Part shown: positions 6,880 through 15,753 of the stretch, one piece after another | Position numbering within the stretch: position 1 is the first letter of the stretch | Layout: every line of letters starts with the position of its first letter | NCBI RefSeq assembly: GCF_030053595.1 | Contig: NZ_JASGBQ010000031.1 | Coordinates: 1-34,547 of the forward strand | Reading direction: 5' to 3' | DNA: 34,547 nt | Source: Fusibacillus kribbianus | GTDB lineage: Bacteria; Bacillota; Clostridia; Lachnospirales; Lachnospiraceae | Position numbers and translations under genes: made by a program | The notes under the pieces: model-generated | The model's input: the letters and a program-made list of their open reading frames with translations, nothing else | Databases searched by the model: none | What the model was told of the DNA's origin: nothing

Positions 6880-9831
6880 TTATTCGTCTAATGACAGGAA
6901 TCCCTGCTCAAATGCACCAGGGAACTGGAATGTTTTGTCTTTTCCCTGGAAGCTAACAACGATTCTCGAACCGTCGATTCCTTTTACTTCGCCCATTCCA
7001 AACGCCTTGTGCTTTACAATGGTTCCGGCACGAACGCCGCTGGTATCCACTTTGATTACCTGCTTCTTCTGAACCGGAGTTTCAGGTGTAGGCGGGACAT
7101 ATGACGGGCGGTAAGTACCACCGACTGCCGGTTTTGAACTTCCTACGATCGGTGTATGCTTTGCCCCATAGGTTGTCTTCGGCTCAGCAACCATCGGAAG
7201 ATCGTCCTCTTCGTCATCATCGTCATATGAATAATTGCTGATATTGGTGAATACCGGACGCTCCGGAAGATCATCTTCCCTCTGAGCATCAGCTTTCATT
7301 GAGTCAGCAAGCTGACCTGCCATCGCATCATAATCCTCACGAGAAATGACGGTGCTGTACAGACCGACGTTCTCACCGGTATGCTTATCAATTCCGGTAT
7401 AAATCAAGCTGGCATCCTCATATCTCTTGAACTTATAGACAGCGTCATTCATGAGCGCTTCATTGAATACGTTCAGGGAAACCAGAAGCTCAAAGTCTTT
7501 AACATCCAGACCGGTAACCTTCTTAAATAGATCCGGCTCCAACTGTGTAATAACATCCTGAAGGCTGTACTCACGGTAGTCCGTCAGATACATAAAGACA
7601 GGAACACGGGTAGCAAATTTGATCAGCTTCTCCTGGATCATCTTACGTTTAGACTTATATTCCTTCTCAGCCTCAGTAAGTTCTTTCTTCTCTTTCGGAG
7701 TAAGCTTTTCGCCCTCTTTCTTCGCCTTCTTTACCGCATTGGACTTATTAATAATTGTTTCAATATCGGCATTAAGACTACGGAAGCCCTCGATTCTCAT
7801 CAGAGCATCCATAGCTTCATCGCTTGCCAGAAGCCTTGCAAGCGTATCGTTATCAACATTAACAAGCAAAGCACTCTCCCAACGCTTAGCCAGCAGCGTC
7901 GCGGAGGTACCTGCCATTGCAATATCCAGAATTTCTGCCGCATTGACCTGACGCATTGCGCTTCCATCGTAGGCTAATACCGGCAGGAAGTTTATAAACT
8001 CACCCACTTTCTTCTCTGGATTGCTTTCAGCAACATTCAAACGGCAACTATAATCGGAGATTTGTCTGAGTGCCCGGTCAAGAGCGAAGTCGAATACATA
8101 GCATTCCTGCTTTATGATCTGACGTTCCCCATTATCCTTCGTTATCTCCCACGGGCTCTGCACGCGAAATGCGGCCTGGAAATATGTTTCCGGACTGGAC
8201 AGATTTCTCAGCATAAAGATTCCTGTCCAAGGTTTGATCGTAACACCGGTGGTCAGCTTACCGCAGGAAAGTGTGATGGTCTTGCTTTCAAGCGGATCAC
8301 CCATGGAGCGACGGACCGGTTCCAGTGCAGCAACGCCGATGCCGGCCTGAGTGCCTGCACAAACATTAACTTTGTAATCATGATAAAAACTGTTCTGTTT
8401 CTGCGCCAACAGATTTGCCATTGCATAACAGGACGCGACGTTTGGCATGAACCAAAGCGTATGTGAAAGAACATTCAGAAGTCTGGTATCAGAATACGGC
8501 ATAGGAGGCTTCTGGGCACCAAGCTTCAGTTCATCAACAGATGTCTCCAGATATGATCCGCGAATAAGATCCAGCCACTTCTGTACATAGTCTTCAAATA
8601 CGAAGTGCGCGTCTTTCCCTTTGCCTTCAGCGGAGAAGAACACATTCAGATCAAATTCATCGAACTCTCCCTGCTTGGCGATCCGCTGAATACTTTCAGG
8701 AATCTTGTATGTCAACATGACCATTCTCGGAAGAGCAGCATACGGATTATTATCACCCTTCCACTCTTCCTTCGCTCTCTGTTCATCAGAGTATGTCCAG
8801 TTATAAATCTGTTCTTCTATAAACTCACCGGAATTTAGCGCTCTGAAAGGTGTGCCGGACAGATACAAATAATACTGTGTCGTTATTGGCAGCCATGTTT
8901 CGTCATAAGCATTACCGGCATCATACTTCGCCAGATCCTCATCGTAAGTATCTTCATCAGATTCAAAGAGCTTCTTTGCGCTATCCTTCCACGCGCCAAA
9001 ATGATATTCGTCAAATATAACCAGATCCCAGTTGGTGGTATGCACCCACTCGTTATTTGCCTTGATGCCGCCGGTCTCTTTATTAACTCCCAGAAAGTCC
9101 TGGAAAGAACCGAAGCACACGATTGGTCTGCTCTGATCTGCTCTTTTATATTGTTCATCATTAGACAATCCGCCTGGTGTAGTAGGCCGTGTGATGAACT
9201 GCCAACCTTCAAAATCCACATGTGTCATCAGATCTTCACGCCATGCTGTCTGAACTGCCGGCTTAAAGGTAAGGATTAGGATCCTCTTGAATCCCATCTT
9301 CTTTGCCAGTTCATATGACGCAAAGGTCTTTCCAAAACGCATCTTAGCATTCCACAAGAATTTAGGAGTACGTCCGCTGTTCTCTTCGTAGGCAGACTTG
9401 AAATACTTCATCGTCATTTCTACAGCCTGTTCCTGCTCCGGACGCATGGCGAAAGTCTGTGTTCTGTTCTCAACATTCTCTGTTCCTGTCTGAACCGCTG
9501 TAACCGCTGCTTTAACGTCATTCAGAGAGCACTTGAACCATTCGTTACGGTCTTCGCCCTCATTAAGCTGTCTATAACCCTTCTTCTTCAGAACAGCATG
9601 AACATCATGGTCGGTGAAAACGCTGCCATCATTCTTCATCGCGTTCCAATATGCCAGAATACGGTATGGTACCCCGCCTGTATGCTCAATCTCATATACG
9701 CGATCCTCGACATCACGAATCGTATATCCTACTTTGATATAACCTTTTTGTGATTCAACGCCTATGTGTTCATATGCGTATATCTTCGGATCCGAATCTG
9801 GCCTTTGAGGAAAAAACTCCATTTCAGTCAT
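6880..9831 (-). CDS. SF2 helicase with N-terminal GIY-YIG-like (T5orf172) domain
   Basis: Residues 15-110 contain YIKVGYT followed by an arginine and a helix (RDVEDRVYEI), the signature of the T5orf172/MUG113 branch of the GIY-YIG nuclease fold. A DEAD/DEAH translocase follows: MRFGKT (Walker A, about 164-169), LILTFKP (motif Ia region) and VIFDEYH (Walker B with a DEYH box, about 271-277), then TQYYLYLSGTPF (motif III). The last 50 residues (VKHKAFGMGEV) resemble the small beta-barrel tail seen in UvrD/PcrA helicases. This looks like the restriction subunit of the upstream methyltransferase module: a DNA-translocating motor with a nicking or cutting head. The ATG at 9831 has GGAGG 9 bases upstream. 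The upstream in-frame TTG is less likely. Nuclease activity is inferred only. Confidence 0.8.
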   Translation of the reverse strand: MTEMEFFPQRPDSDPKIYAYEHIGVESQKGYIKVGYTIRDVEDRVYEIEHTGGVPYRILAYWNAMKNDGSVFTDHDVHAVLKKKGYRQLNEGEDRNEWFKCSLNDVKAAVTAVQTGTENVENRTQTFAMRPEQEQAVEMTMKYFKSAYEENSGRTPKFLWNAKMRFGKTFASYELAKKMGFKRILILTFKPAVQTAWREDLMTHVDFEGWQFITRPTTPGGLSNDEQYKRADQSRPIVCFGSFQDFLGVNKETGGIKANNEWVHTTNWDLVIFDEYHFGAWKDSAKKLFESDEDTYDEDLAKYDAGNAYDETWLPITTQYYLYLSGTPFRALNSGEFIEEQIYNWTYSDEQRAKEEWKGDNNPYAALPRMVMLTYKIPESIQRIAKQGEFDEFDLNVFFSAEGKGKDAHFVFEDYVQKWLDLIRGSYLETSVDELKLGAQKPPMPYSDTRLLNVLSHTLWFMPNVASCYAMANLLAQKQNSFYHDYKVNVCAGTQAGIGVAALEPVRRSMGDPLESKTITLSCGKLTTGVTIKPWTGIFMLRNLSSPETYFQAAFRVQSPWEITKDNGERQIIKQECYVFDFALDRALRQISDYSCRLNVAESNPEKKVGEFINFLPVLAYDGSAMRQVNAAEILDIAMAGTSATLLAKRWESALLVNVDNDTLARLLASDEAMDALMRIEGFRSLNADIETIINKSNAVKKAKKEGEKLTPKEKKELTEAEKEYKSKRKMIQEKLIKFATRVPVFMYLTDYREYSLQDVITQLEPDLFKKVTGLDVKDFELLVSLNVFNEALMNDAVYKFKRYEDASLIYTGIDKHTGENVGLYSTVISREDYDAMAGQLADSMKADAQREDDLPERPVFTNISNYSYDDDDEEDDLPMVAEPKTTYGAKHTPIVGSSKPAVGGTYRPSYVPPTPETPVQKKQVIKVDTSGVRAGTIVKHKAFGMGEVKGIDGSRIVVSFQGKDKTFQFPGAFEQGFLSLDE

Positions 9832-9864
9832 GTTCAATTACCTCCATCAATATACCTTGCATAT

Positions 9865-10251
9865 TTATAGTTGGTTTTCGATTGCAAGAATATATTCTTC
9901 TGTTTTTCCACGGATAATTTGTTGGTTGACAACCTGCCCCAACCCATGATCCATTAAATCCTTCCCGGTGAATGTTCCTTCTGGAAAGACTTTATCAAGC
10001 TCTACTTCAATGAAACTTTTTTCCTCCCCACGGGGAACACCATACTTTATATCTATCTCATTTGCTGGAATTCCAGTTTTTATAACATGCCCTTTGTACT
10101 TCACTTCCGAAAACGGTTTTGCGACATAAATGTATACCTCATCTCCAACCGCAAGTGCTCGATTTCTCTTAAAAAAGGCGGTCTTTTCGCTTTTGAAATG
10201 TTCAACTATGTTGAAATTCTTTACATTGCAAGGAATCATCCACTTAGTCAT
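9865..10251 (-). CDS. Stand-alone EVE/PUA-like domain protein
   Basis: This 128-residue protein begins MTKWMIPCN and has the order expected of EVE/PUA-like folds: an opening strand, a VGDEVYIYV strand-turn, then KYKGHVIKTG. Such domains bind modified bases in DNA or RNA and are common in restriction islands. The methyltransferase stop lies at 10260 and GAGGTG precedes the ATG at 10251 by about 6 bases. A GTG at 10263 overlaps the stop and is the alternative start. Its place between methyltransferase and helicase suggests it reads the mark that the module writes or targets. The fold call is by eye. Confidence 0.65.
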   Translation of the reverse strand: MTKWMIPCNVKNFNIVEHFKSEKTAFFKRNRALAVGDEVYIYVAKPFSEVKYKGHVIKTGIPANEIDIKYGVPRGEEKSFIEVELDKVFPEGTFTGKDLMDHGLGQVVNQQIIRGKTEEYILAIENQL

Positions 10252-10259
10252 AACGCACC

Positions 10260-11810
10260 TCACTCCATTTCCTTAATTGTTGCTTCGATAAATTCAATTT
10301 CTTCATCTGTCAGTTTATATTTTTTGTAGAGTTCTTCGTCTGTCCACCCTTTATTAAAATCCTGTACCGGTACAAATCTATAGGTTTTAGAAGTAGCATC
10401 CTGACTTGCCTTCGCTAGGCTGTGGCAGAAACGAGCAAACCTTGTCTGAAGATACTCCGATAGATTTATAGCCTGCTGTTCCGATAAATCCATGTCAGCA
10501 CCAATAACTATATAAGACTCTGTGCATATTTCCTTTTTCCCTAAAAAAGTGTTCAGATTATCATCATTTAGTTCCGTTCCAATATTATTGGCACGCGAAG
10601 TAAATACTTTCCATTTACCAATCCACTCTTGGTGGTTGGGAATATTATTGAATTCAACGTAACCTATGGTTTTACCCTTTCCATAACATGGTATTGGATA
10701 GTCCATACCTGTAGGCTTTGACTTAAAACCAGAAGATTTTGCAAAGTCCGTACTTAATCCAAAAGGCTTCCTTGAAGATACATGCTTTGCCATAACATTA
10801 TCTCCACACGCCGTCATCACCTTCTCCAATATTGAAAGCGATTTCCCATAACGCAAGAAAATGTCCAAATCTCCGTATTTCAAACTTCGCATCATGCTAT
10901 CGGTCTTATCTTGATCATGTGTTACAACATTAACCAGTTTAGTTCTATTATCATAATCTTTGTCCCATAAGAAATAGCACACACCACCACGAATATTTAC
11001 TCCTGGGAAGCAATCATCCGTATTCGGGAAATCGTGTAATTCCTTAATATGTTCATCCGTTAGCATTCTGTCACGAAAATCATCTAATCCTTTACCTCCT
11101 GCATACCACCTTGCAGGAACTATCATTGTCAAATATCTCGGATTCATTTTCTTAGCTTGCTCAACAAAATAGTGATATATAGGTTTTGCGCTTGCCTGAG
11201 CTCCACCATCAGACAATTGATAGGGCGGATTTCCAATGATAACATCAAATTTCATATTAAAAATATCCTCCGGCTTTGTTGTATGAATCAGCTCGTAAGC
11301 ATGGGTTTCAAGGTCATCGCCTCGTTTTTCTTTTCCATATTCAGACTCTGCCGCATTACAGAAAACACATTTCCCATTAACAAATCTATGTTGTACGATT
11401 TTATATCGCACATTCCCCTGAGGCTTATCATCAGGGAATCTTGTAACAGAATACGTGCCCGTAGGGAATTTGGAGCAGTATAAGCTTCTACGTGACAAAT
11501 GAGCTGTCAATTCAGTTATTGCAATACCATATAGCTGTTTTTGGAATATATGATCCGTCCGTTCTTGAAGATCAGGATATTGGTTCTCCAAACCTTTTAA
11601 CAGTCTTTTGGCGATTTCACGTAGAAAAACACCGCTTTTGCATGCAGGATCCAAAAATGTTGTATTCGGATCGGAAAACAGCTCTTGAGGAAGCATGTCT
11701 AACACCTGATTAGCAACCTCTGGTGGCGTGAAAACCTCATCATTTGACAGATTGGCTATACACGACAGCACGTCCGGATTGTACATTGTGTTATAGAGAT
11801 TATTCGCCAT
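10260..11810 (-). CDS. Eco57I-type N6-adenine DNA methyltransferase
   Basis: Near residue 52 the SAM-binding motif I appears as FLDPACKSG, with Lys in place of the usual Gly, a variant found in this branch. The catalytic motif IV is VIIGNPPY (NPPY at 194-197), which indicates adenine-N6 methylation. EVFTPPEVA near the start is also typical of type I/Eco57I methylases. A CVFC pair lies near residue 150. The later part probably recognises the target sequence. The ATG at 11810 lies 10 bases after AGGAGG and overlaps the stop of the upstream methyltransferase-like gene by 11 bases, so translation is coupled. A farther upstream ATG at 11840 precedes this ribosome site and is rejected. Confidence 0.85.
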   Translation of the reverse strand: MANNLYNTMYNPDVLSCIANLSNDEVFTPPEVANQVLDMLPQELFSDPNTTFLDPACKSGVFLREIAKRLLKGLENQYPDLQERTDHIFQKQLYGIAITELTAHLSRRSLYCSKFPTGTYSVTRFPDDKPQGNVRYKIVQHRFVNGKCVFCNAAESEYGKEKRGDDLETHAYELIHTTKPEDIFNMKFDVIIGNPPYQLSDGGAQASAKPIYHYFVEQAKKMNPRYLTMIVPARWYAGGKGLDDFRDRMLTDEHIKELHDFPNTDDCFPGVNIRGGVCYFLWDKDYDNRTKLVNVVTHDQDKTDSMMRSLKYGDLDIFLRYGKSLSILEKVMTACGDNVMAKHVSSRKPFGLSTDFAKSSGFKSKPTGMDYPIPCYGKGKTIGYVEFNNIPNHQEWIGKWKVFTSRANNIGTELNDDNLNTFLGKKEICTESYIVIGADMDLSEQQAINLSEYLQTRFARFCHSLAKASQDATSKTYRFVPVQDFNKGWTDEELYKKYKLTDEEIEFIEATIKEME

Positions 11811-12522
11811 GATCTTGAATCCTCCTATAGTCCGCGACATAGGAGGTTAGGAATTCTCCTTCGTCACTCGGTTTCTCTTCCAGCATGGAAAGCAGACTCA
11901 TCTGTCCTTCCGGCTCGGTCTTCTTTTTCTTCTTTTTGGCCTTAGGTTCATATTCTCCGGCCAGCAGTTTATCGAAGCGGTAATCCTTCCGCTGCATCTT
12001 ATTTCCCATGATGAAAGCCCACTCAGAAAAAACTATTGGTTCCTCTGTATCGTTTCCCTCGTCATCCACCACCTTCAGGCTCAGCGCGTTACCGCAGACA
12101 ATATTTCGGCTGAGGATAAACCTTACAGCCTCTCTGCAGTCTTCACTGACTTCCTTCTTGCAGATAGCTTCGTACTCTTTGTTCCAAATATCATATAGGC
12201 GTTCCCTGCATGCAATCACATTGTCCATCATAAGATCCACGCCATATATGCTTGCCACTGCGATCACCGACTGTTTCTCGAATTCCATCGGCAGCGGTTT
12301 CTTTTTCTTCGGCGGAATCGCTCTTTTCTTGGCAGCCTCCAACTTCCTGCGAAGGATTTCAGCAACGAAATTGCCATCACCACAGGCCGGCTCCAAGAAA
12401 CGGCTATCCACTCTCTCCGTCTCCTGTTTCACCAAATCCAGCATGGCATTGACTTCACGGTCGGCTGTAAACACCTCACCGTGGTCAGCGACACGCTGTT
12501 TGGACTTGACTTGCCTTGTCAT
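11800..12522 (-). CDS. Methyltransferase-like partner with motif I but no NPPY
   Basis: This 240-residue protein has GEVFTADREV and FLEPACGDGNFV (canonical motif I, near residue 42), then YGVDLMMDNV (motif II region). Where the catalytic NPPY would be expected it has WAFIMGN, so it probably binds SAM or DNA without methylating by itself. The tail is a lysine run (KAKKKKKKTEP) followed by QMSLLSMLEE. The start has GGAGG 5 bases before the ATG. The next gene, with NPPY but a variant motif I, overlaps by 11 bases, so the pair may work as an obligate heterodimer. Decay of a formerly full enzyme is the alternative. Confidence 0.75.
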   Translation of the reverse strand: MTRQVKSKQRVADHGEVFTADREVNAMLDLVKQETERVDSRFLEPACGDGNFVAEILRRKLEAAKKRAIPPKKKKPLPMEFEKQSVIAVASIYGVDLMMDNVIACRERLYDIWNKEYEAICKKEVSEDCREAVRFILSRNIVCGNALSLKVVDDEGNDTEEPIVFSEWAFIMGNKMQRKDYRFDKLLAGEYEPKAKKKKKKTEPEGQMSLLSMLEEKPSDEGEFLTSYVADYRRIQDHGE

Positions 12523-12572
12523 ACACTCCTCCAGAATCTATATTATCAAAACTGTTGTCCCATAATACGGAC

Positions 12573-14888
12573 TCAGTCCTTTTCGTGTGTCATCATTCGA
12601 TAATGCTGGCTTTGTTCCAGCTTTTCAAAGATCTTCTTCATTACCTTACGGTACTGTTCCGGATCCACTGCTTCTTGTACAAGGTTGAAGCCATCGATAA
12701 AGCTGCATTCATTATCAATGTAAGAAAGCATGGAGCTTGCCAGATGATAGTCCGTATCATCAATCGTTCCATCGGCTCTCTTCTTGATGAATTCACTCTT
12801 GTATTTCTTCAGGATAATATCCCGGATATTGCTTCCCTGATAACCGCAGAGCTCCAGGAAATAATATTGAAGGATCCTGCGGATAACATTCAACAGAGGG
12901 ATTGAAGAAGTCAGTTCCTGATACTCCGTCCAAAGCGCTGTGTAGGCGTTCTGGACCGGATTCACGTTTCTATCATCCTCCGAAAGTTCCTTTGCCTTCT
13001 CAATGCATGGCGTGATGGAAGAATGATTATCCGTCTTCCTTACCATGTAGAATGTAACGCAGTCGTAGTATTCCACCATGTTGTACGTGACCTCACGGTG
13101 GAAGTATGCATTGTGTGTCAGAATAAATATCTGTTTGATATAGGAGCCGGTAATATCCGGATGCAGCACTTCAATATTGTTATGGCACACGCTGATCATT
13201 TCCCTGACCATGGAGCTCACAATGAACAGAGTGCCACTGTCCATACTGGTAACTGGATCATCGATCACGACGATCTTATCTCTTCTGTCCATTACATCTG
13301 TAACTTCACCGGTTGAAGTAAAAATAGCCGCATCTGCAGCTCCGCTGCCCTTAACCAGATGATAGAAGTACAGAAACGCAATAAAGTTCCTTTCGCCTTC
13401 ACTCAGACGCTTGACCGGCTTATTACCATCTCGAACCACTTCATAACGGTTCTTGACACCCGGTTTCTTGCGAAGGGAGAAGCCCTGGAAGCCGGAGTCC
13501 TTCAGCATGGCATTCATGCTCTCGAACGCCTCGTCTGTATTAACGGTATTGCCACTTTCCTTTTTGATCTCTGCTTCCTTGTCCAGGTAGTTCTGACGGA
13601 GAGTACCTTTCTCTTTTTCGATAGCCTTGATTTCTGCTTCTATAGCAGCGTCCTTCGCCTTATAATCCGCGATTTCATCTTTGACCAGAAATGCCAGATG
13701 TTCCCACAGCATTTTGTCGCACTTGATCTTAGTCTCTTTCTTTTTGTTGAAAGCATCATTATTCGTTTTGATGAGAGCGTTGATATCATCGACAATCGCA
13801 TCAATCTCAGCAACTAAGGTATCTATATCCTGCAGTTCTACTTTCTCTGCCGGTTTATCAACCTTCTTCTGAATCAACTGAAGGTTACTATGAATAATGG
13901 TTTTCAGACGTTCCAGCTTTTCCTTATAGACAGTGAAATCAGCACGCGGAAAAACACTGGATGTATTATCATCCAGTATTCTGAGCATTTCTTCCGTCAT
14001 GCTGGTATATGCAGACTGGAACGCAGCCACAGCATTTACACTGTCCTGATATTCTTCATCGAAGCAGGCTTTCAGTTCCTGCTCGAAATGCTGGTGGTCC
14101 AGCGGATTATGACAGAAAGGACATATCCCGTCTGCCTTCTTTAAGTATTTCGTATGACCTTCTTTGACCCAGTCTGTATTTCCAAGCTTCTCCATCACTC
14201 TGGCAAACTGAGTATCGCTTGTACTTACGATGGGCTGACCAAGATAAGACGCTCCGGAAAGATCATACTTTCCGGGATATTCATTTGATTTCTTCAGGGA
14301 TGGATAAGTCTGCGCACTCTTTCCATATGCTACCGCATAGAACTCCATAATCTCATCTTCTGTATGCTCTACGGGCTGTTTTTTCTCCACCTCCGGGCAG
14401 AATGTTTTGGCTATCTTCTTTCCGGTCATCGCAGAATCAAACTTCTTCCTGACGGATTCCGTCAGTCGCATCATTCTTGTCTGACTCTCACCTTTAAGAT
14501 CTTCTCTGGCCTGCTTCTTTTGATCTATCGATTCATTCCTCTTGCTCAGATCGCCCAGCAGCTTATCCTTATCCTTAGCAAGCTGATCCAGCTTTTTCTG
14601 TGTTTCAATATTCACCTTATTCAGCGTAAATACTCCGGCAAGGTCATCAAAATTAGAAAAATGATCACTGATGAACTGCTGATCATAAACCAGCACGTTG
14701 TAGTCGTCCACATTCTGCCCGGATCTCCATGTGAGTCCGGTATTTGCCTGGATCATTTCTGATATTGTTGATTTACCCGCACCGTTTCTTCCAAAGAAAA
14801 AGTTTATAAACGTAGGCTCAAACTCTTCATGATCATAAGAGCGGCCTTCGATTACCACCTTTTCTATCGCTGATTTTCTCTTCTCCAT
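12573..14888 (-). CDS. RloC/PrrC-like ABC ATPase (AAA_13) with zinc hook
   Basis: This 771-residue SMC-like ATPase has Walker A GRNGAGKST (33-41), long coiled-coil arms, a CPFC zinc hook at 256-259, the ABC signature LSEGE (495-499) and Walker B VVIDDP (540-545) followed by the D-loop TSMDSG. RloC and PrrC share this layout and end in a HEPN anticodon nuclease that is held silent next to a restriction complex. In the C-terminus here the expected R-x3-E appears as RRILQ (670-674), and the expected G-S-H appears as NECSF (726-730), so the nuclease site may be altered. I take the ATG at 14888, after the upstream stop and an AAGGAAGG. The ATG at 14924 overlaps the HTH gene and has a weaker site. 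Confidence 0.8.
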   Translation of the reverse strand: MEKRKSAIEKVVIEGRSYDHEEFEPTFINFFFGRNGAGKSTISEMIQANTGLTWRSGQNVDDYNVLVYDQQFISDHFSNFDDLAGVFTLNKVNIETQKKLDQLAKDKDKLLGDLSKRNESIDQKKQAREDLKGESQTRMMRLTESVRKKFDSAMTGKKIAKTFCPEVEKKQPVEHTEDEIMEFYAVAYGKSAQTYPSLKKSNEYPGKYDLSGASYLGQPIVSTSDTQFARVMEKLGNTDWVKEGHTKYLKKADGICPFCHNPLDHQHFEQELKACFDEEYQDSVNAVAAFQSAYTSMTEEMLRILDDNTSSVFPRADFTVYKEKLERLKTIIHSNLQLIQKKVDKPAEKVELQDIDTLVAEIDAIVDDINALIKTNNDAFNKKKETKIKCDKMLWEHLAFLVKDEIADYKAKDAAIEAEIKAIEKEKGTLRQNYLDKEAEIKKESGNTVNTDEAFESMNAMLKDSGFQGFSLRKKPGVKNRYEVVRDGNKPVKRLSEGERNFIAFLYFYHLVKGSGAADAAIFTSTGEVTDVMDRRDKIVVIDDPVTSMDSGTLFIVSSMVREMISVCHNNIEVLHPDITGSYIKQIFILTHNAYFHREVTYNMVEYYDCVTFYMVRKTDNHSSITPCIEKAKELSEDDRNVNPVQNAYTALWTEYQELTSSIPLLNVIRRILQYYFLELCGYQGSNIRDIILKKYKSEFIKKRADGTIDDTDYHLASSMLSYIDNECSFIDGFNLVQEAVDPEQYRKVMKKIFEKLEQSQHYRMMTHEKD

Positions 14889-14904
14889 ATAACCGCTTCC
14901 TTCC

Positions 14905-15117
14905 TTAGCCTTCGTTTTCGTCATTCATCTTTCCGGATTTCAGCCATTCATCGACTTCACTGATTCTGAATTTATAGCGTTTGCCGGCACGATAATAAGG
15001 AATCTTTCCACTCTTGATCCAGTTCCGCACGGTATCGGTGCTGACACTGAGGTGATCCGCTATATCTTCAAGGTTTACCCATTTTTCGACTTCCATTGCT
15101 TCGTATTCCCTGCTCAT
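14905..15117 (-). CDS. Small excisionase-like HTH DNA-binding protein
   Basis: At 70 residues this is a HTH_17/MerR-like winged helix: WVNLEDIADHLSVSTDTVRNWIKSGKIP followed by KRYKFRISEVDEWL. This is the pattern of excisionase-like DNA-binding proteins that also occur as small partners in restriction and ABC-ATPase operons. GGAGG lies 5 bases before the ATG. The stop falls just before the chosen ATPase start. It may bind the operon promoter, where an inverted repeat covers the -35 box, or may guide the complex to DNA. No integrase is near it, so a recombination role is unlikely. Confidence 0.8.
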   Translation of the reverse strand: MSREYEAMEVEKWVNLEDIADHLSVSTDTVRNWIKSGKIPYYRAGKRYKFRISEVDEWLKSGKMNDENEG

Positions 15118-15129
15118 GTCTTCCTCCGC

Positions 15130-15744
15130 TTAAAGCATATCCATAATCTCAATAAGTTTCTTTTCTTGTATCAGTTGTGGCAAATTCACCCTTTTGATTG
15201 CCCAGTGAACACTATCCAATTCATTGTTCTCCGGAGCCCGAAGCAACTGCAGCTCGCTCTCCAGAGCATTCAGTTTTTCCTGCCGTATCACATGCGATAT
15301 AGATGCTGTAACAATGATCGTATCGCTCTTCTGCCGGATGTCCACAATATATCCATACCCTGCGCACTGATCCGGAGTCGTATGATTACCGAACCGGTTT
15401 CTGATAACAAACAATGACGGCAGTCTCTTGATTTCTTCTGCTGCTGCCAGTCCCGGAAGAGCATATATTTTACGAACTTCCTCAGCTGTAAAGGCGTTCA
15501 GTGACTGGTGTCTCGGTATCGCAACCAAGCTGTCCATCTGCTCTTGATCAATAACAAACAGATTGTAATACTCATGATTCGGATTGGCAGGTCGTATGAT
15601 CTGAGGCACACCGCCCATCGTAATATGGTTGATCTGCTGCCCTATGTATCCGATTTGAGTGTTTCCACTACCGGTCTGCTGGAACGTAGGACTTCCCTGC
15701 ACTTGCAGACCGGTCGGAGTCTGTACTTGTAATTCATCACTCAT
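15130..15744 (-). CDS. Unknown protein with N-terminal RHIM-like NTQIG motif
   Basis: Residues 17-40 read SPTFQQTGSGNTQIGYIGQQ in their core, followed by INHI. The same F-x-Q-x-G-x-x-N-T-Q-I-G-Y-I-x-x-Q pattern ends the upstream protein. Q-I-G resembles the core of RHIM and of bacterial amyloid signalling motifs (BASS). The remaining 160 residues form an alpha/beta domain with LPSLFVIRNRFG, a GYGYIVDIR strand and HWAIKRVNL. I have seen this last pattern in other defence-locus proteins but cannot name a family. The gene starts 10 bases after the upstream stop and ends 12 bases before the HTH gene, so all are one transcript. Inference: the motif couples this protein to the 297-residue one. Confidence 0.6.
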   Translation of the reverse strand: MSDELQVQTPTGLQVQGSPTFQQTGSGNTQIGYIGQQINHITMGGVPQIIRPANPNHEYYNLFVIDQEQMDSLVAIPRHQSLNAFTAEEVRKIYALPGLAAAEEIKRLPSLFVIRNRFGNHTTPDQCAGYGYIVDIRQKSDTIIVTASISHVIRQEKLNALESELQLLRAPENNELDSVHWAIKRVNLPQLIQEKKLIEIMDML

Positions 15745-15753
15745 TCAGTATCC

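Noticed and set aside
14905-15117. Reading the small HTH protein as an excisionase
   Set aside because: No integrase is nearby and it is embedded in the defence operon; the true int-xis pair is at 20777-22357.
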